Positions 1-7,588 of a stretch of 16,539 nt of DNA are shown here, piece after piece; within the stretch, counting starts at the first letter, position 1, and each line of letters begins with the position of its first letter. A model generated the notes under the pieces. The model did no database searches and was not told where the DNA came from. It worked only from the letters and a program-made list of their open reading frames with translations. This DNA is from Ignavibacteria bacterium (lineage in GTDB: Bacteria; Bacteroidota; Ignavibacteria; Kapaibacteriales; UBA4661): the NCBI GenBank assembly GCA_013298375.1, contig JAAFHM010000041.1, positions 1 to 16,539 on the forward strand. The letters are read 5' to 3'. A program made the position numbers and the translations under genes.

Positions 1-1242
1 ATCCAAAATTCATCGGCAAAGCACACACAACCCGATATTCCGGGTTTCGTGCGCCTAGACGAGCGCCGACGCGCCATTATTCAAGAAGGGCAAGACCTGA
101 AAGCCAAGCGCAATACCGTTTCCGACGAGATTGCACGGCTCAAAAAAGCAAAAGAAAATGCCGACCAACATATTGCCGAAATGAAAATTGTTTCCGATAC
201 CATCAAGCATCTGGACGAGGAACTACGCGGCATTGAAGAACAAATGGAGCATATTGCGCTCTTCGTACCGAACATCACCCACACAAGCGTTCCGCACGGC
301 AAAGATGCCTCGGCAAATATCGAAGTGCGCCGCAAAGACGGTATCAATCCTTGCGAAGGTGAAAAAGGCTTTCGCAAAGACCACGCGACATTGGCGAAAG
401 AACACGGTATTGTTGATTTTGAGCGCGGTGCAAAAATTTCTGGTAGCGGCTTCCCGTTGTACACGGGAAAGGGCGCACGTTTGGAAAGGGCGCTGCTGAA
501 TTTTATGCTCGACCGCCACACGCTGCAAAACGGCTACACGGAAGTATTCGTGCCGTTCTTGGTCAACGCAGCATCTATGCGTGGTACAGGGCAGTTGCCG
601 AAATTTGCTGATGATATGTACACCTGTGCGGATGATGAACTTTACCTTATTCCGACGGCAGAAGTTCCCATCACCAATATCTATCGCGACGATATTCTCA
701 CGTCGGCGGAACTCACCAAAAAACATTGCGGCTATTCCGCGTGTTTTCGGCGCGAGGGCGGTAGTTACGGCAAGGATACACGCGGACTTCTGCGTTTGCA
801 TCAGTTCAACAAGGTGGAACTCGTGCAGTTCGCCAAGCCCGAAGATTCCTACGAGCAGTTAGAACTGCTTGTAGGCGAAGCAGAAGGCATTTTGGAAACA
901 CTCGGCATTCCCTACCGCACCATCCTTCTTTGCGATGGCGACACGGGCTTTTCCAGTGCAAAAACATATGATCTCGAAGTCTGGTCGCCCGCAGAACAGA
1001 AGTGGCTTGAGGTTTCGAGCTGTTCCAATTTTGAGGATTTCCAAGCCCGTCGGGCAAATATTCGTTATCGCCCCGAACCCAGCGCAAAACCTGAGTTTGT
1101 GCATACGCTTAATGGTAGCGGTTTGGCAACACCACGCCTCGTTGTGGCAATTTTAGAACATTATCAAACCGAAGACGGCAGGATTCGTATTCCCGATGCG
1201 CTTCAGCCGTATTGCGGGTTTGAATGGATTGGTGCAAAATAA
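1..1242 (+). CDS. serS: Seryl-tRNA synthetase, 5'-truncated by window edge
   Basis: Class II aminoacyl-tRNA synthetase that charges tRNA-Ser (and tRNA-Sec) with serine in the cytoplasm. The frame is open from base 1, so the true start lies upstream; the GTG at 49 is internal and should not be taken as the start. The first ~100 codons are Lys/Glu-rich and heptad-like, as expected for the antiparallel coiled-coil tRNA-binding arm. The catalytic core follows: the serine-binding TAEVP segment (655-669), motif 2 beginning FRREGGSYGKDTRGL (from 745) and leading to HQFNKVE, and motif 3 with NGSGLATPR (from 1111). The C-terminal IPDALQPYCG is typical for SerRS. About 413 codons are visible, so only around 10-20 residues are missing. 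No damage is seen. Identification rests on motif recognition and is very secure. Confidence 0.97.
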   Translation: MQNSSAKHTQPDIPGFVRLDERRRAIIQEGQDLKAKRNTVSDEIARLKKAKENADQHIAEMKIVSDTIKHLDEELRGIEEQMEHIALFVPNITHTSVPHGKDASANIEVRRKDGINPCEGEKGFRKDHATLAKEHGIVDFERGAKISGSGFPLYTGKGARLERALLNFMLDRHTLQNGYTEVFVPFLVNAASMRGTGQLPKFADDMYTCADDELYLIPTAEVPITNIYRDDILTSAELTKKHCGYSACFRREGGSYGKDTRGLLRLHQFNKVELVQFAKPEDSYEQLELLVGEAEGILETLGIPYRTILLCDGDTGFSSAKTYDLEVWSPAEQKWLEVSSCSNFEDFQARRANIRYRPEPSAKPEFVHTLNGSGLATPRLVVAILEHYQTEDGRIRIPDALQPYCGFEWIGAK

Positions 1243-1258
1243 GCATACAACTCAATGC

Positions 1259-1300
1259 TTGACTTACACTTTGATTTCTCCTGTTTTTTAGTGTATTTTG
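1259..1300 (+). promoter_or_regulatory. Possible promoter of the TonB-dependent receptor gene
   Basis: The 100-base gap after serS contains TTGACT (1259-1264), TTTG (1270-1273) and TATTTTG (1294-1300). TTTG followed after 20 bases by a TA-TTTG-like box is close to the Bacteroidota sigma consensus TTTG-N19-TAnnTTTG, but the -7 box is one base short. This is only a plausible promoter, about 40 bases before the preferred ATG. Confidence 0.3.
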
Positions 1301-1342
1301 CTGCTATCGTTTAGCTCTCTTCAATACACCACCACAACCGTT

Positions 1343-3646
1343 ATGATTCGCCACCTTTCGCTCTGGGGCGCGTTGCTCCTGCTTTCCATACAACCGAGCT
1401 TTGCGCAGCAAGGCGTAGCACCAACCGCATCTTTGAGCGGCTCGGTGCTGGATGGTGAAAATAAAGAACCTCTCATCGGCGCAACTGTGAGCATAAAACC
1501 ACTCAAAATCGGCGCTGTCACAAACAAAAGTGGTTTTTTTACGCTCAAAAATATTCCTTCGGGCAAACATCAAGTAACCATCAGCTTTCTAGGCTTTGCC
1601 AAAAAAGAGATTCTCCTGGAATTTACCGCCGGAGAAGCGAAGCGATTCACCGCCGAACTCAAAAAGCAAATTTCCAAATCGGGCGACGTAACCGTTACGG
1701 CGGAGCGCGGCGAAGCGGAAAAGCGTCAAATCGCCGTGAGCCAAGTAAATATCCCGATGGAGCAGATAAGCCAAATTCGCGTTGGCGGCGAAGCCGATGT
1801 TTTTCGGGCGATTCAGTTTTTGCCCGGCGTGCTATCGTCATCCCAGATTTCAAGCGGTCTCTTTGTGCGCGGCGGCTCACCCGACCAAAATTTGGTGCTG
1901 GTGGACGGCGCGGCTGTTTATAATCCAAGCCATCTTTTTGGCTTCTTTTCGACCTTCAACACCGATGCCATTAAAGATGTGGAATTGGTCAAAGGCGGCT
2001 TCGCTGCTCAATATGGAACGCGGCTGTCGTCGGTAATAAACATTACCCAAAAAGACGGCAACAGGGAAAAAGTCGAAGGGTTGGCGGCGGTTGGCTTGAT
2101 TGCCTCACGCGCTTCGGTACAAGGTCCGATTGGCAACGGTTCGTTCTTTGTTGGCGGGCGACGCACGTACTTAGAGTTGGTGCGGGCTGTGGTGCCTATT
2201 GAGTCGCTTACGGGCGGCGTTCCGGTGCCAAATTTTTGGTTTTACGACGTGAATGCAAAAATCACCCAGCAAATTGGGCAAAACGACAAAATTTCCGTCA
2301 GCGCATTTTTAAGTTCCGACGATTTGAAATTTCAAGGAACAGGCTTGGATGTGAACATCGGCATTGGCAATCAAGCTGGGGCGCTCAGGTGGACACACAT
2401 TTTTGACGAAAATCTTTTTGCGACGACTGTTCTTTCCTCCAGTGCGTATCGAAACGGCTTTAGCGGCAGTAATTCCGGTTTTAATTTTGGCGTGGAAAAC
2501 ACCATACGCGACATCACAGGACGCACGGATATTGAATGGTACGCAAACAATGAACTGACATTTAGTTTTGGCGCAGAGGTCAGTAATTTTCGTTTTGGCT
2601 ATAAGCAAAATTTCACGGGGCGCGTTGACACCACACGCCCTGCCTTGCCGGGATCGGATGCCAGCACGGATTTTTCGCTGGACGATTGGACGTATTCTGC
2701 GTATGCCCAGACAAACTACCAGTTTACGCCATTTCTTTCGGCACAAGCGGGATTGCGGGCGTATTATCTACAAGCTAATGGGAATCTACTCTGGGATCCG
2801 CGTGCTTCCTTGCGTTGGGAAGTTAGCCCTGATTTAACCGTCAAAGCCTCGTGGGGAATTTTTCACCAATACTTGCGGCTTGCCTCGAATCCTGATTTTA
2901 CCTTCTTCGACACGTGGCTCCCAACCGATGCGTCGCTTGGTCCCAGCAGTTCGTCGCATTATATTCTCAGTTTCGAGACAAAACCCGTGCTGTTCGGCAT
3001 AGAAGACCTTGATTTTAACTTTGATATTTATTACAAAACGCTTACCAATATCAACGAACTTAACACCTTTGCCCTGCGCTCCCGCAAAGCTTCGGAGATA
3101 TTTTTTTCTGGCAATGGCGAAGCATACGGCGGGGAAATATTTTTGCAGAAAAAAGCTGGGCGCTTTACAGGCTGGATAGGATACGCGCTGGGTTGGGTAA
3201 CGGCACGATTTGATAGTATCAACTTTGGCAGACAATTTTTTCCGCGCTATGACCGGCGGCATGATTTCAAAATTGTGGCGCAATACGAGCTAAACGATGA
3301 CTGGGAGCTTGGCGCGTCGTTTATTTTTCAGTCCGGACAGCCGTTTACGGGCGTGAGTTCGCGTTTCCAAACTGCTTTTCCGAGTGAGCGCACTGGTACG
3401 GGGATTACGGTCTCGACGGCGCGTAATGGCTTGCGCTTGCCGCCTTCGCATCAGCTAAATTTGAGCGCAAATTACAAATTCAAATTCTTTGGCTTGAATG
3501 CACGGCTTTTGATTGATATTTTTAATGTGTATTCTCGGCAGGACATTTGGTTCCGTTTTTACGACACCACCAAACCAACGGTGGAGGTAACGGACGTGCG
3601 GCTTTTGCCAATTTTGCCGACGGTTACGCTGGAAGTGAAATTTTAA
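1343..3646 (+). CDS. TonB-dependent outer-membrane receptor with CarboxypepD-regulatory-like N-terminal domain
   Basis: Predicted outer-membrane beta-barrel transporter (767 aa) that imports a ligand using TonB-ExbBD energy; the substrate cannot be read from the sequence. I chose the ATG at 1343 rather than an in-frame TTG at 1298 because it gives a clean signal peptide: MIRHLSLW, then a hydrophobic run, with cleavage probably after SFA (residue 21). Residues ~29-112 form a carboxypeptidase-regulatory-like beta-sandwich (GSVLDGENKEPLIGATV, then GFFTLKNIPSGKHQVTISFLG). Residues ~115-240 are the plug (DVFRAIQFLPGV, GLFVRGGSPDQNLVLVDGA, VELVKGGFAAQYG). The rest is barrel strands and ends in Phe, the usual Bam recognition signal. 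There is no SusD-like partner next to it, so a SusCD glycan system is unlikely. It is followed by a BamD-like gene but with a 166-base gap, so probably a separate transcript. Confidence 0.92.
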   Translation: MIRHLSLWGALLLLSIQPSFAQQGVAPTASLSGSVLDGENKEPLIGATVSIKPLKIGAVTNKSGFFTLKNIPSGKHQVTISFLGFAKKEILLEFTAGEAKRFTAELKKQISKSGDVTVTAERGEAEKRQIAVSQVNIPMEQISQIRVGGEADVFRAIQFLPGVLSSSQISSGLFVRGGSPDQNLVLVDGAAVYNPSHLFGFFSTFNTDAIKDVELVKGGFAAQYGTRLSSVINITQKDGNREKVEGLAAVGLIASRASVQGPIGNGSFFVGGRRTYLELVRAVVPIESLTGGVPVPNFWFYDVNAKITQQIGQNDKISVSAFLSSDDLKFQGTGLDVNIGIGNQAGALRWTHIFDENLFATTVLSSSAYRNGFSGSNSGFNFGVENTIRDITGRTDIEWYANNELTFSFGAEVSNFRFGYKQNFTGRVDTTRPALPGSDASTDFSLDDWTYSAYAQTNYQFTPFLSAQAGLRAYYLQANGNLLWDPRASLRWEVSPDLTVKASWGIFHQYLRLASNPDFTFFDTWLPTDASLGPSSSSHYILSFETKPVLFGIEDLDFNFDIYYKTLTNINELNTFALRSRKASEIFFSGNGEAYGGEIFLQKKAGRFTGWIGYALGWVTARFDSINFGRQFFPRYDRRHDFKIVAQYELNDDWELGASFIFQSGQPFTGVSSRFQTAFPSERTGTGITVSTARNGLRLPPSHQLNLSANYKFKFFGLNARLLIDIFNVYSRQDIWFRFYDTTKPTVEVTDVRLLPILPTVTLEVKF

Positions 3647-3812
3647 GGTTCATCATTATTTCCTTGCACAATTTTCCCTGCTCGCGTGTCCGATAAGAAA
3701 AACGCTGGTTCTCCGTGAAAAATAGCGTAAGTTTGTCGTCGCAATTCTTTCATGGATTTGGTCGTGTATCAATCGAATATATCAATCATCGGTCATTTAC
3801 TGTTCTCTTTCT

Positions 3813-4598
3813 ATGATTCCATCCCGCATATTCTCGCTTCTCTGCACCTTTGCTGCAATGGTAGTTACCTTTGGTTGTGCGCAAAAAGTCACACTTGCGC
3901 CCCGCAACGTTGATGAATACTACGAACAGGCTCTGGATGCCTTCAATAACGAAAATCTTGCTGTGGCGCAGCGCTATTTCGATGCTATCAAATTGCAATA
4001 TCCAGCAAGCAAATACGCCGATGACGCGCAATATTACTTGGCAGAAATCAACGTCAAGAAAAATGAAAATATTCTCGCTGCCTACAACTACAATCAGCTT
4101 CGGCGCACCTTTCCCAATAGCGAATACGCAAAAATTTCTGCTTACAAAGCAGCCATGAGTAGTATGCGTCAATCGCCCAAATTCGACCGCGACCAAGACT
4201 ATACCAAGCAAGCAATCAAGGCATTTAGCGAGTTTCAGGCGCTTTACCCGAAAGATTCGCTGACGCTTGAGGCGGGAAAACAGATTCGGGAGTTGCGCTC
4301 AAAACTTGCCGAGCATGATTATCGCACGGCGGAATTGTATATCAAACTCAATGCTCCGCGTGCCTCGCTTACATATTACGACCTTGTGTTGAACAATTAT
4401 CCCGACACCGAGTTTTTGGAGCCGTCATTTTTGGGCAGAGCGCGTATGCTTGTGCGTTTGAAGCGCTTCCAAGAAGCAGAAGAAGCATTGCGACTCTACC
4501 GCCAGCGCTTTCCGCAAGGCAAACTCCAAGCGGAAGAAAAAGACGTGATTGATTTGCTGAAACAAGCACAAGCAACGGCTTCTAATCCTCAGCCTTAA
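3813..4598 (+). CDS. bamD: BamD-like outer-membrane assembly lipoprotein (TPR)
   Basis: 261-aa predicted lipoprotein resembling BamD, the TPR subunit of the Bam complex that inserts beta-barrel proteins into the outer membrane. The N-terminus is a short signal peptide with Cys at residue 22 (VVTFGC); the lipobox is loose (Thr at -3, Phe at -2), within what FCB bacteria tolerate. TPR-type helices follow: DEYYEQALDAFNNENLAVAQ, YPASKYADDAQYYLAEI, AAYNYNQLRRTFPNSEYA, then further repeats to about residue 240. The pattern 'YP-S-Y---A' in successive repeats is characteristic of BamD/YfiO-type proteins. Length is close to E. coli BamD (~245 aa). It stands between a barrel receptor and a thioesterase, with gaps of more than 150 bases on both sides. 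A generic YbgF/tol-pal TPR protein is the main alternative, less likely given length and lipid anchor. Confidence 0.8.
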   Translation: MIPSRIFSLLCTFAAMVVTFGCAQKVTLAPRNVDEYYEQALDAFNNENLAVAQRYFDAIKLQYPASKYADDAQYYLAEINVKKNENILAAYNYNQLRRTFPNSEYAKISAYKAAMSSMRQSPKFDRDQDYTKQAIKAFSEFQALYPKDSLTLEAGKQIRELRSKLAEHDYRTAELYIKLNAPRASLTYYDLVLNNYPDTEFLEPSFLGRARMLVRLKRFQEAEEALRLYRQRFPQGKLQAEEKDVIDLLKQAQATASNPQP

Positions 4599-4662
4599 CG
4601 CGCCCGCCAAGGGCAATGTTCCTGCTATACGGAGAAAGGTTGAGACTTGCATACCGGGTAAA

Positions 4663-4705
4663 CCGTACTACGGCAGCGCTCTTTCACTCCTCAGCCGTAG
4701 CACGG
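4663..4705. repeat. 12-bp inverted repeat between bamD-like and thioesterase genes
   Basis: CCGTACTACGGC (4663-4674) pairs with GCCGTAGCACGG (4694-4705) at 11 of 12 positions, around a 19-base spacer. No T-run follows, so it is not a standard intrinsic terminator. The octamer ACGGAGAA occurs just before it (4629-4636) and again at its 3' end (4702-4709). It could be an mRNA-stability hairpin, a protein-binding palindrome or a small REP-like unit. Confidence 0.5.
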
Positions 4706-4759
4706 AGAAGCGACTACCCTTCTTGAGTATATTTTTCCAACGAACAGCAACGGCACCCC

Positions 4760-5254
4760 ATGAAAACACCGAAAAACTCTGAAATCGTGATGACGGAATT
4801 GGTTCTGCCCAATGATACTAATATGCTCGGTAATCTGCTTGGCGGACGGCTGATGCACTGGATTGATATTGCGGCAGCGCTTGCGGCGATGAAACACGCT
4901 GGACGAATATGTGTGACGGCTTCGGTGGACGAAATTAACTTTAACGAGCCGATTCGATTGGGCGACATTGTGAAACTCTATGCCTCGGTAAATCGTGCTT
5001 TTAGAACATCAGTGGAAGTTGGCGTAAAAACGGTGCGCGTGAATGTTGAAGGCGATGAAACCCCAGCAAATAATGCGTATTTGACCTTTGTGGCGCTGGA
5101 CGCAGAGCGCAAGCCAATAGCAGTGCCGCCTCTCACGCCCGAAACCGACGAAGAAAAGCGCCGATTCGATGAAGCGGGTTTCCGCCGCGAACAACGTCTG
5201 AAGAACCGACAGCAGCTTGATGCCTTGCGCCAACAGCGCGAATCCGGCGTTTAA
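4760..5254 (+). CDS. Acyl-CoA thioesterase, hotdog fold (YciA/ACOT-type)
   Basis: 164-aa cytoplasmic hotdog-fold enzyme expected to hydrolyse acyl-CoA to free acid and CoA. The diagnostic region is N21-M-L-G-N followed by LLGGRLMHWID (residues 26-36), the central hotdog helix of the YciA/ACOT7 type, then DEINFNEPIRLGDIVKLYASV and the strand RTSVEVGVKTVRV. After the fold (to about residue 125) the protein ends in a highly charged Arg/Glu/Gln helix (roughly 130-160), a common tail in this group. The start is the only ATG that keeps the usual short lead before the first strand. Chain-length preference cannot be told from sequence. No linked fatty-acid gene is present, so the physiological role (housekeeping CoA recycling or membrane-lipid turnover) is open. 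Confidence 0.88.
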   Translation: MKTPKNSEIVMTELVLPNDTNMLGNLLGGRLMHWIDIAAALAAMKHAGRICVTASVDEINFNEPIRLGDIVKLYASVNRAFRTSVEVGVKTVRVNVEGDETPANNAYLTFVALDAERKPIAVPPLTPETDEEKRRFDEAGFRREQRLKNRQQLDALRQQRESGV

Positions 5255-5278
5255 TTGCAGCAGTCTGGAACGCTGCAA
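5255..5278 (+). terminator. Hairpin directly after the thioesterase stop codon
   Basis: TTGCAGC (5255-5261) and GCTGCAA (5272-5278) form a perfect 7-bp stem around a 10-base loop, starting at the base after the stop codon. It is followed by A residues rather than T, so intrinsic termination is doubtful; a 3'-end stabilising stem is equally possible. Confidence 0.3.
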
Positions 5279-5343
5279 AAAATCAGTGATGTCCCCCAAA
5301 GAGTTGCCTTCGATTTCTATGGCTCAGGCGGAAGATCGTGTTA

Positions 5344-5376
5344 TTTCATGCTGAGTCTGCCCGAAACATCACGATA
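5344..5376. repeat. REP-like 33-bp repeat, copy 1 (upstream of mod)
   Basis: This segment matches 10379-10411 at 26 of 33 positions when aligned by eye; the shared core is GAGTCTG-CCGAA-CAT-AC. It resembles the widespread intergenic motif of the form CATGCTGAG-CTGTCGAAGCATG known from many environmental genomes (from memory, not searched). It lies within a wider imperfect palindrome: ATCGTG (5335-5340) pairs with CACGAT (5370-5375). The two copies sit just outside the two ends of the mod-res island. Confidence 0.6.
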
Positions 5377-5440
5377 GAGCATCGTTATTTCGGAGGCGCA
5401 TCTAATCCCGTTTTCCGCCCTTTCTGCTCTACCACACACT

Positions 5441-7081
5441 ATGCCTATCCTTGATTTTATCGGCAAATCCGACGTTGCGGGGCATCACCACCGCGTTCCC
5501 GTGCGACTTCTCCATGAAGAACCCCAGTATTCCTTGCCCTCAGACAACGAGCCTACGGAAAATCTTCTCGTCGAAGGCGATAACTTGGAAGCGCTCCGCG
5601 CCCTGCTTCCACGTTACGGCGGACAGGTCAAGTGCATCTACATCGACCCGCCCTACAACACCGGTAATGAAGGTTGGGCATACAACGACAACGTGAACGC
5701 GCCCGCCATACGGCAATGGCTCTCGAAAACCGTCGGACGCGACGACCTCTCACGCCACGACAAATGGCTCTGTATGATGCTCCCGCGCCTCAAACTCCTC
5801 CGCCAGTTCCTCCGCCCCGATGGCGCTATCTTTATCTCTATCGACGACAACGAAGTACACCACCTCCGATGCCTCTTGGATGAAGTTTTTGGGGAACAGA
5901 ATTTTGTGGCGCAAATTGAATGGCAAAAACGTTATACTCGTAGTAACAATACTGACAACTTTACCTCTGTCGTTGAGCATATCCTGCTCTATGGGAAAAC
6001 TGACTTATTTAAACCTAATCTCTTAGAACGTAGTGATGAAGCCAATGATAGATATGCCAACCCAGATAATGACCCAAGAGGTGTGTGGAAGGCTATTCCC
6101 TTCCTTAATCAAGTTTCGCCCGAAAAGCGACCAAATCTAGCGTATGAGATTACTAACCCCAATACAGGTGAAAAGATCAACTCGGACAAGAAAGCATGGC
6201 GCAGTGAAAAAGCCGTTTTTGAAAGGCTTTTAGCAGAGGATAGAATTTGGTGGGGAAAAGACGGTAAATCTAAATCACCAAATGTGAAACGCTTTTTGTC
6301 AGAGGTCAAACAAGGTATCACGCCCATCAACTTTTGGGATTATCAGTTTGCTGGGCATACCGATATTGCTAATACTGAAATCAAAGACATTTTTGGAGAT
6401 AAAATTTTTGATACGCCCAAACCATCAACATTACTCAAGCGCATCCTCCAAATCGCCTCCGACCCCGATTCCATCATCCTCGACAGTTTCGCGGGCAGTG
6501 GCACGACGGCGCAGGCGGTATTGGAGTTAAACAAGGCAGACGGTGGGCGGCGGCGTTTTGTTTTGGTGGAGATGGAACAGGAAATAGCGCGGAGCATCAC
6601 TGCCGAGCGTGTGCGGCGTGTGGTGGCGGGCTACACCGATGCCAAGGGCAAGCAGGTGGAAGGCACGGGCGGTGGCTTCCGTTTTATGCAGCTTGGCGAA
6701 GCACTTTTCGATGAAAACGGTGAAATCACGCCCGGTGTGCGCTTTGGGGAATTGGCGCGGTATGTCTTTTTTCACGAAACAGGTGTGCCGCTTTCGGATT
6801 CAGATACGGCAATGCAAGCAAATACGCCACTTCTGGGCATTGTGGGCGGCTCGGCAGTTGCGCTGCTCTACAACGGCATTTTGAAAGACAAAAGCGCCCA
6901 AGGCGGCAACGCACTAACGCGGGAAACACTGGCTATTATCAAAGCAAGTATTCATGCGGTTTCTACGGAGTTTGCGGGAAGTATTGTGGTGTATGGCACA
7001 TCCTGTCGGCTTTCCGACGAGCGTTTGCGCGAATCGGGAATTATTTTTAAGCAGATACCGTATCAGTTGCATTTTGGCTGA
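5441..7081 (+). CDS. mod: Type III-like Mod subunit, N6-adenine DNA methyltransferase
   Basis: 546-aa S-adenosylmethionine-dependent DNA methyltransferase expected to methylate adenine-N6 and give the Res subunit its specificity. Catalytic motif IV is IYIDPPYNTG (DPPY at residues 69-72). The SAM-binding motif I, DSFAGSGTT (348-356), comes later, i.e. beta-class order as in EcoP1I-type Mod. Between them are the conserved SRHDKWLCMMLPRLKLLR and GAIFISIDDNE blocks, then the target-recognition domain (~150-335). C-terminal ITAERVRRVV and GGFRFMQLGEALFDENGEI are typical of this Mod family. Base composition drops sharply inside the recognition domain (see findings). It is somewhat shorter than EcoP15I Mod (~640 aa) but looks intact. 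Its partner helicase-nuclease lies 508 bases downstream; a terminator after the stop suggests separate transcription. Confidence 0.93.
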   Translation: MPILDFIGKSDVAGHHHRVPVRLLHEEPQYSLPSDNEPTENLLVEGDNLEALRALLPRYGGQVKCIYIDPPYNTGNEGWAYNDNVNAPAIRQWLSKTVGRDDLSRHDKWLCMMLPRLKLLRQFLRPDGAIFISIDDNEVHHLRCLLDEVFGEQNFVAQIEWQKRYTRSNNTDNFTSVVEHILLYGKTDLFKPNLLERSDEANDRYANPDNDPRGVWKAIPFLNQVSPEKRPNLAYEITNPNTGEKINSDKKAWRSEKAVFERLLAEDRIWWGKDGKSKSPNVKRFLSEVKQGITPINFWDYQFAGHTDIANTEIKDIFGDKIFDTPKPSTLLKRILQIASDPDSIILDSFAGSGTTAQAVLELNKADGGRRRFVLVEMEQEIARSITAERVRRVVAGYTDAKGKQVEGTGGGFRFMQLGEALFDENGEITPGVRFGELARYVFFHETGVPLSDSDTAMQANTPLLGIVGGSAVALLYNGILKDKSAQGGNALTRETLAIIKASIHAVSTEFAGSIVVYGTSCRLSDERLRESGIIFKQIPYQLHFG

Positions 7082-7086
7082 AGGCG

Positions 7087-7114
7087 CATCAATGCAAGAA
7101 TTGATGTTTTTTTT
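7087..7114 (+). terminator. Rho-independent terminator after mod
   Basis: CATCAAT (7087-7093) and ATTGATG (7100-7106) form a perfect 7-bp stem with a 6-base loop, followed immediately by eight T residues (7107-7114). It begins six bases after the mod stop codon. The stem is AT-rich, but the arrangement is textbook. It implies that mod and res are not simply one transcript. Confidence 0.8.
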
Positions 7115-7115
7115 G

Positions 7116-7123
7116 TACTTTTG
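7116..7123 (+). promoter_or_regulatory. Bacteroidota-type -7 box for the UPF0175 gene
   Basis: TACTTTTG matches TAnnTTTG exactly and starts two bases after the T-run of the mod terminator. The -33 position shows no clear TTTG (the spot falls in the terminator hairpin), which lowers confidence. It lies about 45 bases before the antitoxin ATG, so the transcript leader would be about 35-40 bases. Confidence 0.45.
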
Positions 7124-7152
7124 TGCCAATAGCAGACGTTCTGTTTACCCCA

Positions 7153-7157
7153 AGGAG
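7153..7157 (+). promoter_or_regulatory. Ribosome binding site fixing the UPF0175 start
   Basis: AGGAG lies 10 bases before the ATG at 7168 and supports that start over the in-frame alternative start codon at 7123, which would sit within the -7 box. Confidence 0.65.
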
Positions 7158-7167
7158 AAGAAGCACT

Positions 7168-7413
7168 ATGCCGATTGTTATTGCCGACCATATTGTTCAT
7201 GCTACGCGGCTGACTCGTAGCGAAATTTTGCGAGAGTTTGCCATTATGCTCTATGCGCAAGAGAAACTAACGCTTGGTTCTGCGGCAGAATTGGCAGAAA
7301 TGCCGCAGTTTGAATTTCAGCTTATCGCGGGCGGGCGCGGCATTGCGCCTCATTACAACCTTGCCGATTTTGAGGAAGATTACGCTCTGCTTCAACGGCG
7401 AGGAATAGTGTGA
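7168..7413 (+). CDS. UPF0175-family antitoxin
   Basis: 81-aa small protein of the UPF0175 family, which usually pairs with a DUF3368 PIN-like toxin in VapBC-style modules. The family signature is visible: EILREFAIMLYAQEKLTLGSAAELAEM (helix-turn-helix-like 'LGKAAELAGM' type), then FEFQLIAGGRGIAPHYNLADFEEDYALL, where the GI-(P)-YN-xDFEED tail is diagnostic. The start at ATG 7168 is chosen for its AGGAG ribosome site. The gene is inserted between mod and res with its own -7 box. Its last codons overlap the GTG start of a collapsed toxin frame (GTGA at 7410-7413), so the original antitoxin-toxin translational coupling is still visible. If the toxin is dead, the antitoxin is an orphan and may persist only as a DNA-binding regulator or a relic. 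Confidence 0.85.
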   Translation: MPIVIADHIVHATRLTRSEILREFAIMLYAQEKLTLGSAAELAEMPQFEFQLIAGGRGIAPHYNLADFEEDYALLQRRGIV

Positions 7414-7573
7414 GCAATCTTGTAGAATCCCCGTTGAAAGCATCACTATGCGACTTCTCCCTGAAATTGCTCCTTGCCTCGACGAACTCATTCATCATGC
7501 AGGTTTCCGCATTGCTCCAGCGCTTGTCCGAGAAGTTTTGCATCGTGCGGGCGAAACCAATTATTTTCGGTAA
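7410..7573 (+). pseudogene. Decayed DUF3368 (PIN-like, VapC-type) toxin remnant
   Basis: DUF3368 toxins are normally ~155-165 aa and follow UPF0175 antitoxins directly. Here only two pieces remain. The GTG at 7410, overlapping the antitoxin stop, reads VSNLVESPL, reminiscent of the family's opening VSNTSPL. In another frame, 7448-7573 encodes MRLLPEIAPCLDELIHHAGFR and then IAPALVREVLHRAGE, which matches the DUF3368 C-terminus (LLDEL-AGFRIS--L---VLR-AGE). The central two thirds, with the PIN acidic catalytic residues, are absent and the two pieces are out of frame. Interpretation: internal deletion plus frameshift. The assignment is from memory of the family; the 41-codon C-terminal piece is the stronger evidence. 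Confidence 0.65.
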
Positions 7574-7588
7574 TCTCTCCTTCCAACC

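Noticed and set aside
223..801. 192-codon - strand open frame opposite serS
   Set aside because: No family resemblance and fully covered by conserved SerRS sequence on the other strand; a shadow frame.
1298..1342. In-frame TTG start 15 codons before the receptor ATG
   Set aside because: It would overlap the likely -7 box and bury the signal peptide; ATG 1343 gives a normal export signal.
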